The notes below the pieces were generated by a model, which made no database searches, was not told the DNA's origin, and saw only the letters and a list, made by a program, of their open reading frames with translations. Of a stretch of DNA of 64,000 nt, positions 18,813 through 28,173 are shown in pieces. Every line of letters starts with the position of its first letter. The first letter of the stretch is position 1. The DNA lies in NCBI RefSeq assembly GCF_012911815.1, contig NZ_JAATNW010000008.1, positions 60,659-124,658 of the forward strand, in the 5' to 3' direction. The DNA is from Alteromonas ponticola (GTDB lineage: Bacteria; Pseudomonadota; Gammaproteobacteria; Enterobacterales; Alteromonadaceae). A program made the translations under genes and the position numbers.

Positions 18813-19811
18813 TCAGTAACCCCGCTTAATGCGATCAGATAAATAACCCACCGACACACCAAAGTATGCAGAGCGATTCCAGCGCATCAGCGTATGAAAA
18901 TTAGTGTAGACCAGATATACGCGCCCTTCCTCTCCGTCAGGCATGATCAGTGACGCCTTAACGGGCACATCCGGCAGGTCTTGCATATCAAAGCGGCGTA
19001 CACCGCGCTGCTGCCAGATTGACAATGGTACGAAATTGTCTTTATCCAACCCTGTAAATTGGGTTGCGGATTTATCGGTAAGCTTTACCTGACGGCCCCA
19101 AGTATAGTCCTCTACCCACCCTTCAGAGGCAAGATAGTGAGCAATGGAAGCAAACACATCAGCATAATTATTCCAGATATCTTTACGGCCATCGCCATCG
19201 TAATCTACCGCGTAAGTAAGAAACGAGGTGGGCATAAACTGACTTTGTCCCATCGCCCCGGCCCAGGATCCTTTAAATGTATCCAGGGTGGTATGTCCTT
19301 GTTCGAGAATGGTCAATGCGGCAAAAAATTGCTTTTTAAACAATGCTTCACGGCGGCCTTCGTAAGCGAGAGACGCTAATGCTGACAGCACATCATGATT
19401 TCCCTGAATCTTACCAAAGTTCGATTCATTGCCCCACAAGGCCACAATAAAGCGTGGCTGAACACCATACCTGGAACCTATTTCATCAAGCAAGCCGCGG
19501 TGACTTTCCAACAATGCAACAGCCTGCTTAACTTTCCAGTCCGGCACCCGTGTTGCCAGATAACTATCAAGCGTAATTGTGCGTTCGGGCTGATTTTTAT
19601 CAGCTTTAATCACCGTGGGACGATACTGGGTACTGGCTGTCGCATCAGTCACTAATTGCGGGTCAAACCCCTGAGCAATGGCCTCATCAGCTAATTTCTG
19701 TACGTACTTGATAAAGCCCTGTTCAGATTTGGTCTCAGCAACGCTGTGGAACGTCAGCACACAGCAAAGAAGCAAACAAGATTTAACGAGGATGGTAGGC
19801 ATGTTCGACAT
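18813..19811 (-). CDS. Lytic murein transglycosylase, MltB family
   Basis: 332 residues with a signal peptide (about 1-25, cleavage after SVA). The SLT_2 domain carries the catalytic Glu in ALWGNESNFGKIQG and the downstream GAMGQSQFMPTSFLTYAVD signature of MltB-like enzymes. No lipobox Cys at the cleavage site (the Cys at 12 and 17 are within the hydrophobic core), so a periplasmic soluble form is likely. It cleaves peptidoglycan glycan strands. Confidence 0.9.
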   Translation of the reverse strand: MSNMPTILVKSCLLLCCVLTFHSVAETKSEQGFIKYVQKLADEAIAQGFDPQLVTDATASTQYRPTVIKADKNQPERTITLDSYLATRVPDWKVKQAVALLESHRGLLDEIGSRYGVQPRFIVALWGNESNFGKIQGNHDVLSALASLAYEGRREALFKKQFFAALTILEQGHTTLDTFKGSWAGAMGQSQFMPTSFLTYAVDYDGDGRKDIWNNYADVFASIAHYLASEGWVEDYTWGRQVKLTDKSATQFTGLDKDNFVPLSIWQQRGVRRFDMQDLPDVPVKASLIMPDGEEGRVYLVYTNFHTLMRWNRSAYFGVSVGYLSDRIKRGY

Positions 19812-19832
19812 TTACTTTTTGTTTTTACCTTT

Positions 19833-20123
19833 TTAATCTTCGGCTTTTTTTGAAAGTCCAAGACTTTCACGATGTTCACCCAGCCAATCTTCAGATTTGG
19901 GTGGCATTTGCAGATAATAACCATCTTCCCTGAGCGCTTGCTGGAGTGTTTCAGTTTCTACACCCGCCATTTTACTATGCTTTTCCATCGCTACCAGCGT
20001 AACAAACTGCGGCTTGCCGAACGTCGCCAGTAACGCTTCAGGTACATCGGTGAAGTGGTCTTTCTTGGGAAGGTAGAGATACATACCCTCTTTACGACGA
20101 GTTTTGTATACGGCACATAACAT
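19833..20123 (-). CDS. ycgL: YcgL domain protein (UPF0745)
   Basis: 96 residues beginning [18 protein letters not shown], the YcgL hallmark, with [15 protein letters not shown] following. Small cytosolic protein of unknown function, typically next to rnd and minD in gammaproteobacteria, as here next to rnd. Confidence 0.93.
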   Translation of the reverse strand: MLCAVYKTRRKEGMYLYLPKKDHFTDVPEALLATFGKPQFVTLVAMEKHSKMAGVETETLQQALREDGYYLQMPPKSEDWLGEHRESLGLSKKAED

Positions 20124-20156
20124 AACATTTGCTCACGAAAGGGATTGTTGAAGAAA

Positions 20157-21347
20157 CTAAACCAATACTGATTCATCCAGCAGGTGGCGCTTATTGTCAG
20201 GAATCTCACCTAACAATTCAATTATTTTGGAGGAAAAAAGTCTGCCTCTCCAACCACTGAGCAAATCTGGGGGCAGTCGCTGCGCTGAGGTTTCATCATC
20301 ATCAAACCACCACCACTTTAACAACTGATTAAGTTGTTTTTTGGATGCAATCACTTCTATAGCGACATCCATATCATCCGCTATTTTTTGTGCAATATTT
20401 TTTAGTTCCGACGCATATTTTTTATAAGCATGAACATCAATTAATCGCAGAATACGTTCAGGTTTTTGACTTTCATCCAGCTGTTCAAATCCCTCCACCG
20501 CTTCTCGGATCAGGGTCAATAATACTTCTCCCTGTTTGCGAACAATCTGAGGTGAAACACCGTAAATTTTAGAGAGTTGTGCTTTATCAGTGGGCTGAAT
20601 TTGTGCTAATTCAACCAGAGCAGTTTCTTTTAAAACAAAGTTTAGCGCCATGTCTCTTTGGCGTGCCCGCTCCAAACGCCAGGCCGCCAGTTTTTTTAAC
20701 ACATAGAGCTGCTTTTGATTCAGCTTCCAGTTATTTTTGACCTGCAAATAAGCCCACTGCGCTGGGATTTGAGCAGCTTTTTTGGTCACCAAATGGGCGA
20801 TTTCATCTACTACCCAATGACGCTTATTGCGTTCATCGATCTGCGTGGCCAGTTTTTCATACGCCGGCAATAAATACAGCACATCGTTTGCTGCGTAGTG
20901 CAGTTGATTGTCGCTGAGAGGTCGCGCAAGCCAATCTGTGCGTGCCTCGCCCTTGTCTAACTGAATTCCCAGCAACTCATCAATGAGCCTGGCGTAACCC
21001 ACTGTCGCGCCAATACCTAAAATATTAGCAGCAAATTGCGTATCAAATATGGGTGCAGGGGCAATACCGAAAAATGTCAGAAAAGCTTCAATATCTTCTG
21101 AGCAGGAATGCAGCACCTTGGTGATGTCTGGATTTTTTAGTAATTCAATCAGTGGCGTAAAGTCATTGATAGGAAGTGGATCAATTAGCACCAGCTGGTC
21201 GCCATCGTATAATTGAATTAACCCCAGTTGTGGAGTCAGCGTTCGTGTTCTGACGAACTCAGTGTCCAGTGCAATATTGCGCTGGCGAGCCGCCTGGGAG
21301 CATACTTCGGCCAACGACCGATCGTCACTAATGAGTTGATAGCGCAT
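20157..21347 (-). CDS. rnd: Ribonuclease D
   Basis: 396 residues from the ATG at 21347 (MRYQLISDDRS), which aligns with E. coli RNase D; an upstream ATG at 21395 would add 16 unrelated residues. DEDD exonuclease motifs: ALDTEFVRTRT (D,E), HSCSEDIEAF, and YAANDVLYLLPAY (Y,D). An HRDC domain follows at about 210-290. It trims 3' ends of tRNA precursors. Confidence 0.94.
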   Translation of the reverse strand: MRYQLISDDRSLAEVCSQAARQRNIALDTEFVRTRTLTPQLGLIQLYDGDQLVLIDPLPINDFTPLIELLKNPDITKVLHSCSEDIEAFLTFFGIAPAPIFDTQFAANILGIGATVGYARLIDELLGIQLDKGEARTDWLARPLSDNQLHYAANDVLYLLPAYEKLATQIDERNKRHWVVDEIAHLVTKKAAQIPAQWAYLQVKNNWKLNQKQLYVLKKLAAWRLERARQRDMALNFVLKETALVELAQIQPTDKAQLSKIYGVSPQIVRKQGEVLLTLIREAVEGFEQLDESQKPERILRLIDVHAYKKYASELKNIAQKIADDMDVAIEVIASKKQLNQLLKWWWFDDDETSAQRLPPDLLSGWRGRLFSSKIIELLGEIPDNKRHLLDESVLV

Positions 21348-21455
21348 AGTAAAATATGAGTGCAGAGAAATGTATGAGATCCACACGGATATCATAAAAG
21401 CTTAAAGATATGCGTTTAATACCTTAACGCCTGGTTAATTACAACCTTAGAAATA

Positions 21456-21481
21456 ACAGATGCGGCGTTTGCCGCATCTGT
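21456..21481 (-). terminator. Strong hairpin after fadD
   Basis: Perfect 11-bp stem ACAGATGCGGC/GCCGCATCTGT with a 4-nt loop directly after the fadD stop. The following U tract is short (TATTTCT). Confidence 0.7.
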
Positions 21482-21488
21482 ATGACCA

Positions 21489-23141
21489 TTAATCACGTAG
21501 TTCTCGTCGTAAAATTTTGCCCACATTGGTTTTAGGCAGCTCTTCTTTGAAAACCACTTTTTTTGGCACTTTATACCCGGTCAGATGTGACTTGCAGTGC
21601 GCTATGATGTCCTTTTCTGTGAGGCCAGGATCCTTTTTAACCACAAACAGTTTTACGATTTCGCCACTGGCTTCATGGGGCTCACCTACTGCAGCCGCTT
21701 CAATCACACCATCGTGCATCGCCGCCACCTCTTCTATTTCATTAGGAAAGACGTTGAATCCGGAGACCAGAATCATGTCCTTTTTACGATCGACAATATA
21801 GAAGTAACCTTGTTCATCTGCTTTGGCGATATCTCCCGTAGCCAGCCAGCCGTCTTTTAATATTTCATCGGTGGCGGTTTGACGGTTTAGGTAACCCTGC
21901 ATGACCTGCGGGCCTTTCACCCACATTTCTCCGGGTTCACCGATCGCAACTTCGTTGCCATCCTCATCAACCAGCTTTATATCTGTTGAAGGCACCGGTA
22001 GTCCAATTGAACCTTTGTACGCTTCGATTTGCGGAGGGTTGACAGTGACCACAGGTGAGCATTCGGTTAAGCCATATCCTTCGAGTAATACGGTGCCGGT
22101 CACCTTTTGCCATTTTTCGGCCACAGGACGCTGAACCGCCATTCCACCGCCAAGCCCAAATTTGAATTTTGAAAAATCCAGTTCGCTGAACCCTGGCGTG
22201 TTGAGTAGGCCATTAAACAAGGTATTTACGCCGGGTAGTATAGCAAATGGGTATTTCTCCAGCTCTTTGACAAAACCCGGCATATCGCGTGGGTTCGTGA
22301 TAAGTAAGTTGGGACAACCGCATTTCAAAAACAACAAGCAATTCGCCAGCAGTGCGAAGATATGATAAAGCGGTAGCGCGGTGACCACTAAATCTTTGCC
22401 GGGTTCAATCACGGTTTCCAGGATCCCCGACACCTGTTCCAGATTGGCTATCATGTTACGGTGTGTAAGCATCGCGCCTTTTGATACACCAGTGGTGCCG
22501 CCAGTATATTGCAGAAACGCCAGGTCCTCGTTGCTTATTTCGGGTCTGGTGAAGGTCTTATCAGCCCCCGTTTTAAGCGCCGAACTTAACGATTTGGCCT
22601 GTGGCAACGAAAACGCTGGCACCATTTTCTTAACGTACTTAACTACCGCATTTACTATCCAGCGCTTTGGTGCCGGTAACATATCGCCCAACGACGTCAA
22701 CAACACGTGTTCGACATTAGTTTCACTTATGACCTGTTCAAGCGTACCGGCAAAGTTCTCAACAATCACAATCGCTTTAGCGCTGGCATCTTTAAGTTGA
22801 TGCTTGAGTTCTCTGGCGGTGTAAAGCGGGTTTACATTGACCACGGTTAGCCCGGCTCGCAAAATGCCAAACATTACTATGGGGTATTGAAGAAGATTCG
22901 GCATCATTATGGCTACAGCATCACCACGTTTGAGACCGCTGCTTTGCAGATAGGCAGCAAAATTTGCTGATAAGGTATCCAACTCATTAAATGTGATGGA
23001 GTGCCCCATGTTGATATACGCGGTTTTGTCACCGAATTTTTGAATTGATTGCTCAAAAATATCAACAATCGAGCTATAGCGGTCAGGATCTATTTCTGCC
23101 GACACACTAGGGTCGTAGTACTTAAGCCAGGTTTTCTCCAC
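21489..23141 (-). CDS. fadD: Long-chain fatty acyl-CoA synthetase FadD
   Basis: 550 residues from a GTG at 23141, with a perfect AAGGAGG 5 bp upstream; other in-frame starts upstream lack this site. AMP-binding motifs: [27 protein letters not shown], and the fatty-acid signature region [20 protein letters not shown]. The C-terminal Lys is in [14 protein letters not shown]. It activates imported fatty acids at the inner membrane. A candidate FadR site lies about 100 bp upstream. It sits between rnd and slp as in E. coli, with a hydrolase inserted. Confidence 0.96.
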   Translation of the reverse strand: MEKTWLKYYDPSVSAEIDPDRYSSIVDIFEQSIQKFGDKTAYINMGHSITFNELDTLSANFAAYLQSSGLKRGDAVAIMMPNLLQYPIVMFGILRAGLTVVNVNPLYTARELKHQLKDASAKAIVIVENFAGTLEQVISETNVEHVLLTSLGDMLPAPKRWIVNAVVKYVKKMVPAFSLPQAKSLSSALKTGADKTFTRPEISNEDLAFLQYTGGTTGVSKGAMLTHRNMIANLEQVSGILETVIEPGKDLVVTALPLYHIFALLANCLLFLKCGCPNLLITNPRDMPGFVKELEKYPFAILPGVNTLFNGLLNTPGFSELDFSKFKFGLGGGMAVQRPVAEKWQKVTGTVLLEGYGLTECSPVVTVNPPQIEAYKGSIGLPVPSTDIKLVDEDGNEVAIGEPGEMWVKGPQVMQGYLNRQTATDEILKDGWLATGDIAKADEQGYFYIVDRKKDMILVSGFNVFPNEIEEVAAMHDGVIEAAAVGEPHEASGEIVKLFVVKKDPGLTEKDIIAHCKSHLTGYKVPKKVVFKEELPKTNVGKILRRELRD

Positions 23142-23238
23142 GAAACCTCCTTCCATTATTCTTATTCTGCGCAAACTTGGCCGTTGCTATATTTGAAAAT
23201 TACATGCTGGAATTCTGATGATCCCTTACATTGCTGGC

Positions 23239-23255
23239 CACTGGTCTGATTTCTT
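23239..23255. promoter_or_regulatory. Candidate FadR operator upstream of fadD
   Basis: CACTGGTCTGATTTCTT agrees at 13 of 17 positions with the E. coli FadR consensus AACTGGTCCGACTTGTT, including the core CTGGTC.GA. It lies 98-114 bp upstream of the fadD GTG, where repression of fadD by FadR is expected. Confidence 0.55.
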
Positions 23256-23297
23256 GCGTATAGTATAGGATGAAAACGCAAAGATAAACGCTACGAC

Positions 23298-24137
23298 TCA
23301 CAATTGTTGCACAAATCGCTTAATTCCCTCGGCTACGGCCTCAGGCTGCTCCATGTGGATATGGTGGCCACCACTAAATTCTTCTAATTGACTCTGACAG
23401 AACCAGTTTCGTCTGTTTTCATACATGCGCGGCAATGCTTTAAAGCTGCTCGTCGCCGCTGCAAACCAAACCGGACATTGAATATTTCTCATCAAATTTT
23501 CGGCCTGCTTTTCAGTCATACGTAGTGAGGACTTGGTTCGCAGTTTAGGATCGCTGGCCCAGAAATAGTGACCGCTGGCGTCCTGTGTGAGGTTTCGTTC
23601 TATAATGAGTCGCGCATGTTCGGATGATATATCGGTAAGTTTGCAACGTGCGTCCACCGCTTTGTCCAGGTCTACTACGCGTAATCGATTGCGCGTTTTT
23701 TCGTAGCGACTTAATACCGACTCACGAAGCTGGGCAGTGGTCGTTTCTTCAGCCATGGTTAACGGGCCACAAGCATCAATACTGATGACCGCATCAATTT
23801 TGTCAGGAAAAAGTGCAGCATAAATAGTCGCGATAATGCCGCCAAGGGAATGGCCCAGCAATATAATCTGGTCAAACTCGTTGTCAGTCAGTAAGGCGTG
23901 TAAATCTTGAATGTAGTCAATCTGATTATAATGGGCACCGTGCGGTCGGTGGCTTGAGTAACCGTGTCCAGCCAAATCGAGGGCAATAAACCGATATTCG
24001 CTTAAAAATGGCGCTAACGGTGACAGGCTTGCCGCGTTATCCAGATAACCGTGCAAACCTATAATGGTTCTGCCTGTTCCTTTGTTGTCCAGCCCGGCTA
24101 ACATCACCGGGCCGGCGTGAAATTCAGTTTCAAACAT
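23298..24137 (-). CDS. Alpha/beta hydrolase
   Basis: 279 residues from the ATG at 24137 (MFETEF); AAGGAG about 13 bp upstream could instead serve a TTG at 24143 or a GTG at 24152. Nucleophile elbow GHSLGG with Ser, oxyanion HGYLDN near the N-terminus, acidic residue region near the cap, and a final catalytic His in GGHHIHMEQPE. Substrate unknown. It is inserted between slp and fadD in an otherwise conserved order, so a lipid-ester substrate is possible. Confidence 0.85.
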   Translation of the reverse strand: MFETEFHAGPVMLAGLDNKGTGRTIIGLHGYLDNAASLSPLAPFLSEYRFIALDLAGHGYSSHRPHGAHYNQIDYIQDLHALLTDNEFDQIILLGHSLGGIIATIYAALFPDKIDAVISIDACGPLTMAEETTTAQLRESVLSRYEKTRNRLRVVDLDKAVDARCKLTDISSEHARLIIERNLTQDASGHYFWASDPKLRTKSSLRMTEKQAENLMRNIQCPVWFAAATSSFKALPRMYENRRNWFCQSQLEEFSGGHHIHMEQPEAVAEGIKRFVQQL

Positions 24138-24205
24138 ACTCAATACGGTCACTCCTTGCCTGCTTTAGCGGCAACCTCTTGCCTGCTGAAGCATGAGTTT
24201 GCCTT

Positions 24206-24907
24206 TTACGGTTCTTCTCTTCTATCTCGCAACGTTGGACGTCTGTCATCCCGAACGATAGGACGAGTACGGATACGGTCTTTCTGAGGCTGATTTTGCG
24301 CTGCACTTTTTCTCTGAATTACCCGGTTCGAGTGCACCACAGGACGATTGCTTCGATGAATAACCCTCACTCTTGGATAATGCACACCCCAATAGGGCCT
24401 GTGGAAAGTATAGTAAAAGGGAGAGTACCAGCCTAATCCATAGCTGAAATATACGTGGGAGACATCGTATTCGGATTCTTTACGCCATATGTAATAATCA
24501 TCCACTGCCAGAGTGGGATAAATGTAAGGCTGTTCACCAACCATGCCCGACATTGGATCATCCAGATGACCGACGAAGGTGACCGTTCGTCCTTCTTCAA
24601 ACATGATCGGATCAATAAAGCCGTTAATTCGCGCTTTAAAACGCCCAACCGTATTTTGTGAGGTATTAGGTTTACCGTAATGATTTAAGGGAAAGTGGGC
24701 AATTTCGACAAAGGTTTTTTGCGATTTATTTTCGACATTCACAATCACTCCGCCCCATCGAGCCATGCTTCCCTTCACCTGCTCTCCACCGGTCACGGAT
24801 CGAGAATAGGAAGTAAGCTGAGCATCCTCCGGCACCTTGATAGGATCAGGCACAATTGCACAGCCAGACATGAATAAAACAACCAACGCGACAGCGTGAC
24901 GGATCAT
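24206..24907 (-). CDS. Slp family outer membrane lipoprotein
   Basis: 233 residues. Signal peptide with lipobox LFMSGC (Cys16). The Slp domain covers about 16-165 (SVTGGEQVKGSMARWGGVI, GRFKARINGFIDP, YIYPTLAVDDYYIW). The C-terminal third is Arg/Pro-rich and low in complexity, longer than in E. coli Slp/YeaY. Carbon-starvation-type lipoprotein family. It lies between tsaB and fadD as E. coli yeaY does. Confidence 0.88.
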   Translation of the reverse strand: MIRHAVALVVLFMSGCAIVPDPIKVPEDAQLTSYSRSVTGGEQVKGSMARWGGVIVNVENKSQKTFVEIAHFPLNHYGKPNTSQNTVGRFKARINGFIDPIMFEEGRTVTFVGHLDDPMSGMVGEQPYIYPTLAVDDYYIWRKESEYDVSHVYFSYGLGWYSPFYYTFHRPYWGVHYPRVRVIHRSNRPVVHSNRVIQRKSAAQNQPQKDRIRTRPIVRDDRRPTLRDRREEP

Positions 24908-24996
24908 AGCGTTACCTTTTGAAAATACTAAACGGTCCTTTCCTATAGTATCGGAAACAAAGCTGAATAAAACCTGAATTTGGGATTAGGATTTGT

Positions 24997-25302
24997 CTAT
25001 GCGTAAATATCCACACCAAGCATTTTGTGGATATCGTCTCTGCGTGATTCTCTTTCCAGACTTAAATAAGATTCAACGGCCTGCTTGCCCTTGCCTGCAG
25101 GCTGATCATAGCCAGACTGACGCTGAAACTTACTTGCTTCATCAAGCACATCTTCAGTAGCGGTATAACGCACCAGATCATTGCGCTGATTAACTTTTGG
25201 AAGAGGCTCCTGTTCTACCGCAACCTGACGCGCAGGCGGAACCGCCGCACGTTCTGGTGCGGCGTCGGGACGAGAAATGATTAGAGTGGATTCAATGTCC
25301 AT
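24997..25302 (-). CDS. Hypothetical protein, small and charged
   Basis: 101 residues from MDIESTL; a TTG three codons upstream is an alternative. No family recognised. Pro/Ala-rich N-terminus (PERAAVPPARQ), then a charged helical C-terminal half ending ESRRDDIHKMLGVDIYA. No signal peptide. It sits between slp and tsaB on the same strand. Confidence 0.6.
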   Translation of the reverse strand: MDIESTLIISRPDAAPERAAVPPARQVAVEQEPLPKVNQRNDLVRYTATEDVLDEASKFQRQSGYDQPAGKGKQAVESYLSLERESRRDDIHKMLGVDIYA

Positions 25303-25487
25303 TCGACTCAATTAACTACTTACGTCTTAGATGTTCCAGGTTAAGATTTGCGTGCGCCAATCCGTTTTTTGCGTCGGCAGTTTATATAAGCAGCCCGATT
25401 GGCCGCCCAAAGCGTCATTTTTTTGACTAAAACTAACGACTTATCTATTTAATGTGCTTTTCAGCAAATACCAGGCCACTTCATTTA

Positions 25488-26171
25488 TTATTCGCGACCC
25501 GGTAACTTTTTCCAGGTAACTTTGTCTCGCAAATATACCGGTGAGACTTTATCGGCGGCCATCACACTGTTGTTTGCCAGCGCATTTTCAGCGAGTTCAA
25601 GCATAAATTCAGCGGCAGGATATAGAATATCCACCACCGTTGTCGCTGCTAATTTTTCCTGCAACGCTGGATACGCTTGCCAGCCGGTTCCCACTGGGGT
25701 AAAGCTAAGATCTCCCAGTAACTCTGCCGCTTTCTCGGGCGAGCAAACCTGTTCACTTACCAGTTCTGCCATTCCATTATCTCGCTGTTGGTAAATGGCA
25801 AAGTACACTTCCCCCATGCGCGCATCAATGGCACATGCGCATGTTTTCGTATCCGTCTGGCGAAAACATTGTTGTGCCATGGCCGCCAGGGTGCTGATAC
25901 CTGCTACTGGTAAGTTAGCACCAAATGCCAACCCTTGCACCATACCTGTAGCGATACGCACACCGGTGAAACTGCCCGGTCCACGTCCAAACGCCAGCAC
26001 ATCCAGCGCCTTCAGACTGATGCCAGCGTCTTTAAGTATCTCATCAACCATAGGCAGCAAACGCTGACTATGCTGTTGTGGACATAGTTCAAACCTGGCA
26101 ATCACTTTGTCATCATCACTTAGGGCGACCGAGCAGGCTTCAGTAGCCGTATCAATGGCGAGTATCTTCAT
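25488..26171 (-). CDS. tsaB: tRNA t6A biosynthesis protein TsaB
   Basis: 227 residues. Starts MKILAIDTATEACSVAL (ASKHA phosphate-binding strand) and contains AFGRGPGSFTGVRIATGMVQGLA, the TsaB signature. With TsaD and TsaE it makes threonylcarbamoyladenosine on ANN-decoding tRNAs. It follows yoaA by 21 bp, as in E. coli. Confidence 0.95.
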   Translation of the reverse strand: MKILAIDTATEACSVALSDDDKVIARFELCPQQHSQRLLPMVDEILKDAGISLKALDVLAFGRGPGSFTGVRIATGMVQGLAFGANLPVAGISTLAAMAQQCFRQTDTKTCACAIDARMGEVYFAIYQQRDNGMAELVSEQVCSPEKAAELLGDLSFTPVGTGWQAYPALQEKLAATTVVDILYPAAEFMLELAENALANNSVMAADKVSPVYLRDKVTWKKLPGRE

Positions 26172-26192
26172 ATCAAATTTTACTTTTTCATT

Positions 26193-28106
26193 TTAATCAA
26201 TAGTAGCCAGAAAGGCTTCGACTGTATCTAAATCCCGAGTGCGGCGCATGTTGGGTAAACTGGCGACAAACGTTTTTGCGTAAGGTTTGGTTACCAGTCG
26301 GTTATCGCAAATAACCAAAACACCTTTATCGCCAGGGTCGCGAATAAGTCTTCCAGCCCCCTGTTTAAGAGTAATAACGGCTTGGGGAATTTGAATCGCT
26401 GCAAAAGGGTTACCGCCTTTTTTCCTGACATCCTCAATACGCGCTTGTAACAATGGATCATCCGGCGAAGCAAAGGGCAGTTTATCGATCATGACACATA
26501 CCAGATCACTGCCGCGCACATCCACGCCCTCCCAGAAAGCACCGGTCCCAAGCAACACCGCACTTTCATCAGCCAGATAATCGCGCAGCAGGGCCTGTTT
26601 GGTAGTGGTTCCTTGCACTAATAGTGGGTTATCCACTGCATCCTCCAGACGGGACGCCATTTTTTTAAGCATCGCATGGCTGGTGAAGAGTAAAAAACAC
26701 CGCCCTTTACTGGCTTTAATTAAACGTTTGGCCACCTCGAACAAGGTGTCCTGCAATGCCAGGCTGTTGGGCTCGGGCAAATATCGCGGAACACATAACA
26801 GGGCTTGCTGCTGGTAATCAAAGGGACTATCTAAGCCTAATGTTTTAGCTTCCTCTAGCCCCATGCGTTTTTGAAAGTGGGTAAAGCCATCATCGACCAT
26901 CAAGGTCGCAGACGTAAAAATCCACCCACGTGGCGGATCAGCGACAAACCGCCTGAATTTTGCTGCAATTGATAAGGGGGTCAAGTGCATCACGAGATGG
27001 CGATTGGTGGTTTCATACCACAAACTGACCCCGGTTTGCTCATAATCGCGCAGCGCATCCAGCGTTTCCCGGGTGGAGACCACGCGTTCGTAAATGTGAT
27101 CAAGGTCTTTGTCGCGGCCAATGTGCAACTTACACACGTCATGCAACACTTCCAAAGCAGCGGCGAGTCGGTCAATTTGCAACTGGATATCATCTCGTTG
27201 CAGCGCCTCAGCCCAGTTTCCTCGCTGTGGTGTTGCCGGGAACAGTAAGCGTAGATCAGCGGCCAGCAAGCGACACTTTTCTGCGGCTTTATCTAATTGC
27301 TCGGCGTCTTTGAGCACGGTGCGATACAGCAAGGTCAAATCCTTTGCCATATCCTGCAATTGACGGGTTGATAGTGACTCGCCAAAGTAATCACTGGCAA
27401 TTTCGGGTATCTGATGCGCCTCATCAAAGATGATGGCATCAGCATCGGGAATCAATTCTCCAAACCCCGTATCTTTCAATGCCAGATCAGCGAAAAATAA
27501 GTGATGGTTAACCACAACCACATCAGCATCCAGTGCATTGCGGCGCGCTTTAACCAAATAGCAGTCTTCGTAATCTGGACAATCCCGTCCCAGGCAATTG
27601 TCCACTGTGGATGTAACCAGTGGGATCACCTTGGCATCTTCCGGTAGCGTTTTCAGTTCGCCAATGTCACCTGACTTGGTGGTATTCGCCCAGGCTCTCA
27701 CTGCGGTGAGCTGATTTAAAACTTCTTTTTCCACCAGCGTAGAATTCCCCCCGTGCTGCCCCAGCCGATGGGTACACAAGTAATTGGCGCGCCCTTTCAA
27801 TAAAGCGGTTTTACGATTGCTTGATAGCGCCTTTTTTACTAACGGTAAATCACGATGAAAAAGTTGTTCTTGAAGATTTTTGGTGCCGGTGGAAATGATC
27901 GCTTTGCCATTACTTAAGAAGACCGGGGCCAGGTAAGCAAAGGTTTTGCCCGTACCAGTGCCGGCTTCAACAATCAATGATTGCTTTTTCTTGATAGCCT
28001 CATGCACTGCGTTAGCCATGGCTGTTTGCTCTTCCCGGGGAACAAATCCATTTATCGCGTCGGCGAGCAAACCGTTTTTTTCGAATACGTTTGAGATGGT
28101 CGGCAT
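26193..28106 (-). CDS. yoaA: ATP-dependent helicase YoaA (XPD/DinG family)
   Basis: 637 residues. Walker A EAGTGTGKT at 47-55, four Fe-S cluster cysteines at 111, 171, 176 and 182, DEAH box at 228-231, late helicase motifs GTGAFWEGVDV and QGAGRLIR. This is the 5'-3' iron-sulfur helicase layout; E. coli YoaA works with HolC (chi) in damage tolerance. First gene of yoaA-tsaB. Confidence 0.94.
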   Translation of the reverse strand: MPTISNVFEKNGLLADAINGFVPREEQTAMANAVHEAIKKKQSLIVEAGTGTGKTFAYLAPVFLSNGKAIISTGTKNLQEQLFHRDLPLVKKALSSNRKTALLKGRANYLCTHRLGQHGGNSTLVEKEVLNQLTAVRAWANTTKSGDIGELKTLPEDAKVIPLVTSTVDNCLGRDCPDYEDCYLVKARRNALDADVVVVNHHLFFADLALKDTGFGELIPDADAIIFDEAHQIPEIASDYFGESLSTRQLQDMAKDLTLLYRTVLKDAEQLDKAAEKCRLLAADLRLLFPATPQRGNWAEALQRDDIQLQIDRLAAALEVLHDVCKLHIGRDKDLDHIYERVVSTRETLDALRDYEQTGVSLWYETTNRHLVMHLTPLSIAAKFRRFVADPPRGWIFTSATLMVDDGFTHFQKRMGLEEAKTLGLDSPFDYQQQALLCVPRYLPEPNSLALQDTLFEVAKRLIKASKGRCFLLFTSHAMLKKMASRLEDAVDNPLLVQGTTTKQALLRDYLADESAVLLGTGAFWEGVDVRGSDLVCVMIDKLPFASPDDPLLQARIEDVRKKGGNPFAAIQIPQAVITLKQGAGRLIRDPGDKGVLVICDNRLVTKPYAKTFVASLPNMRRTRDLDTVEAFLATID

Positions 28107-28173
28107 ACAACTGAGAACTTGGCAAAACGCGTATTATGCCAAAGAACGGGATTGAATGGGCGGAAATTTTAGG

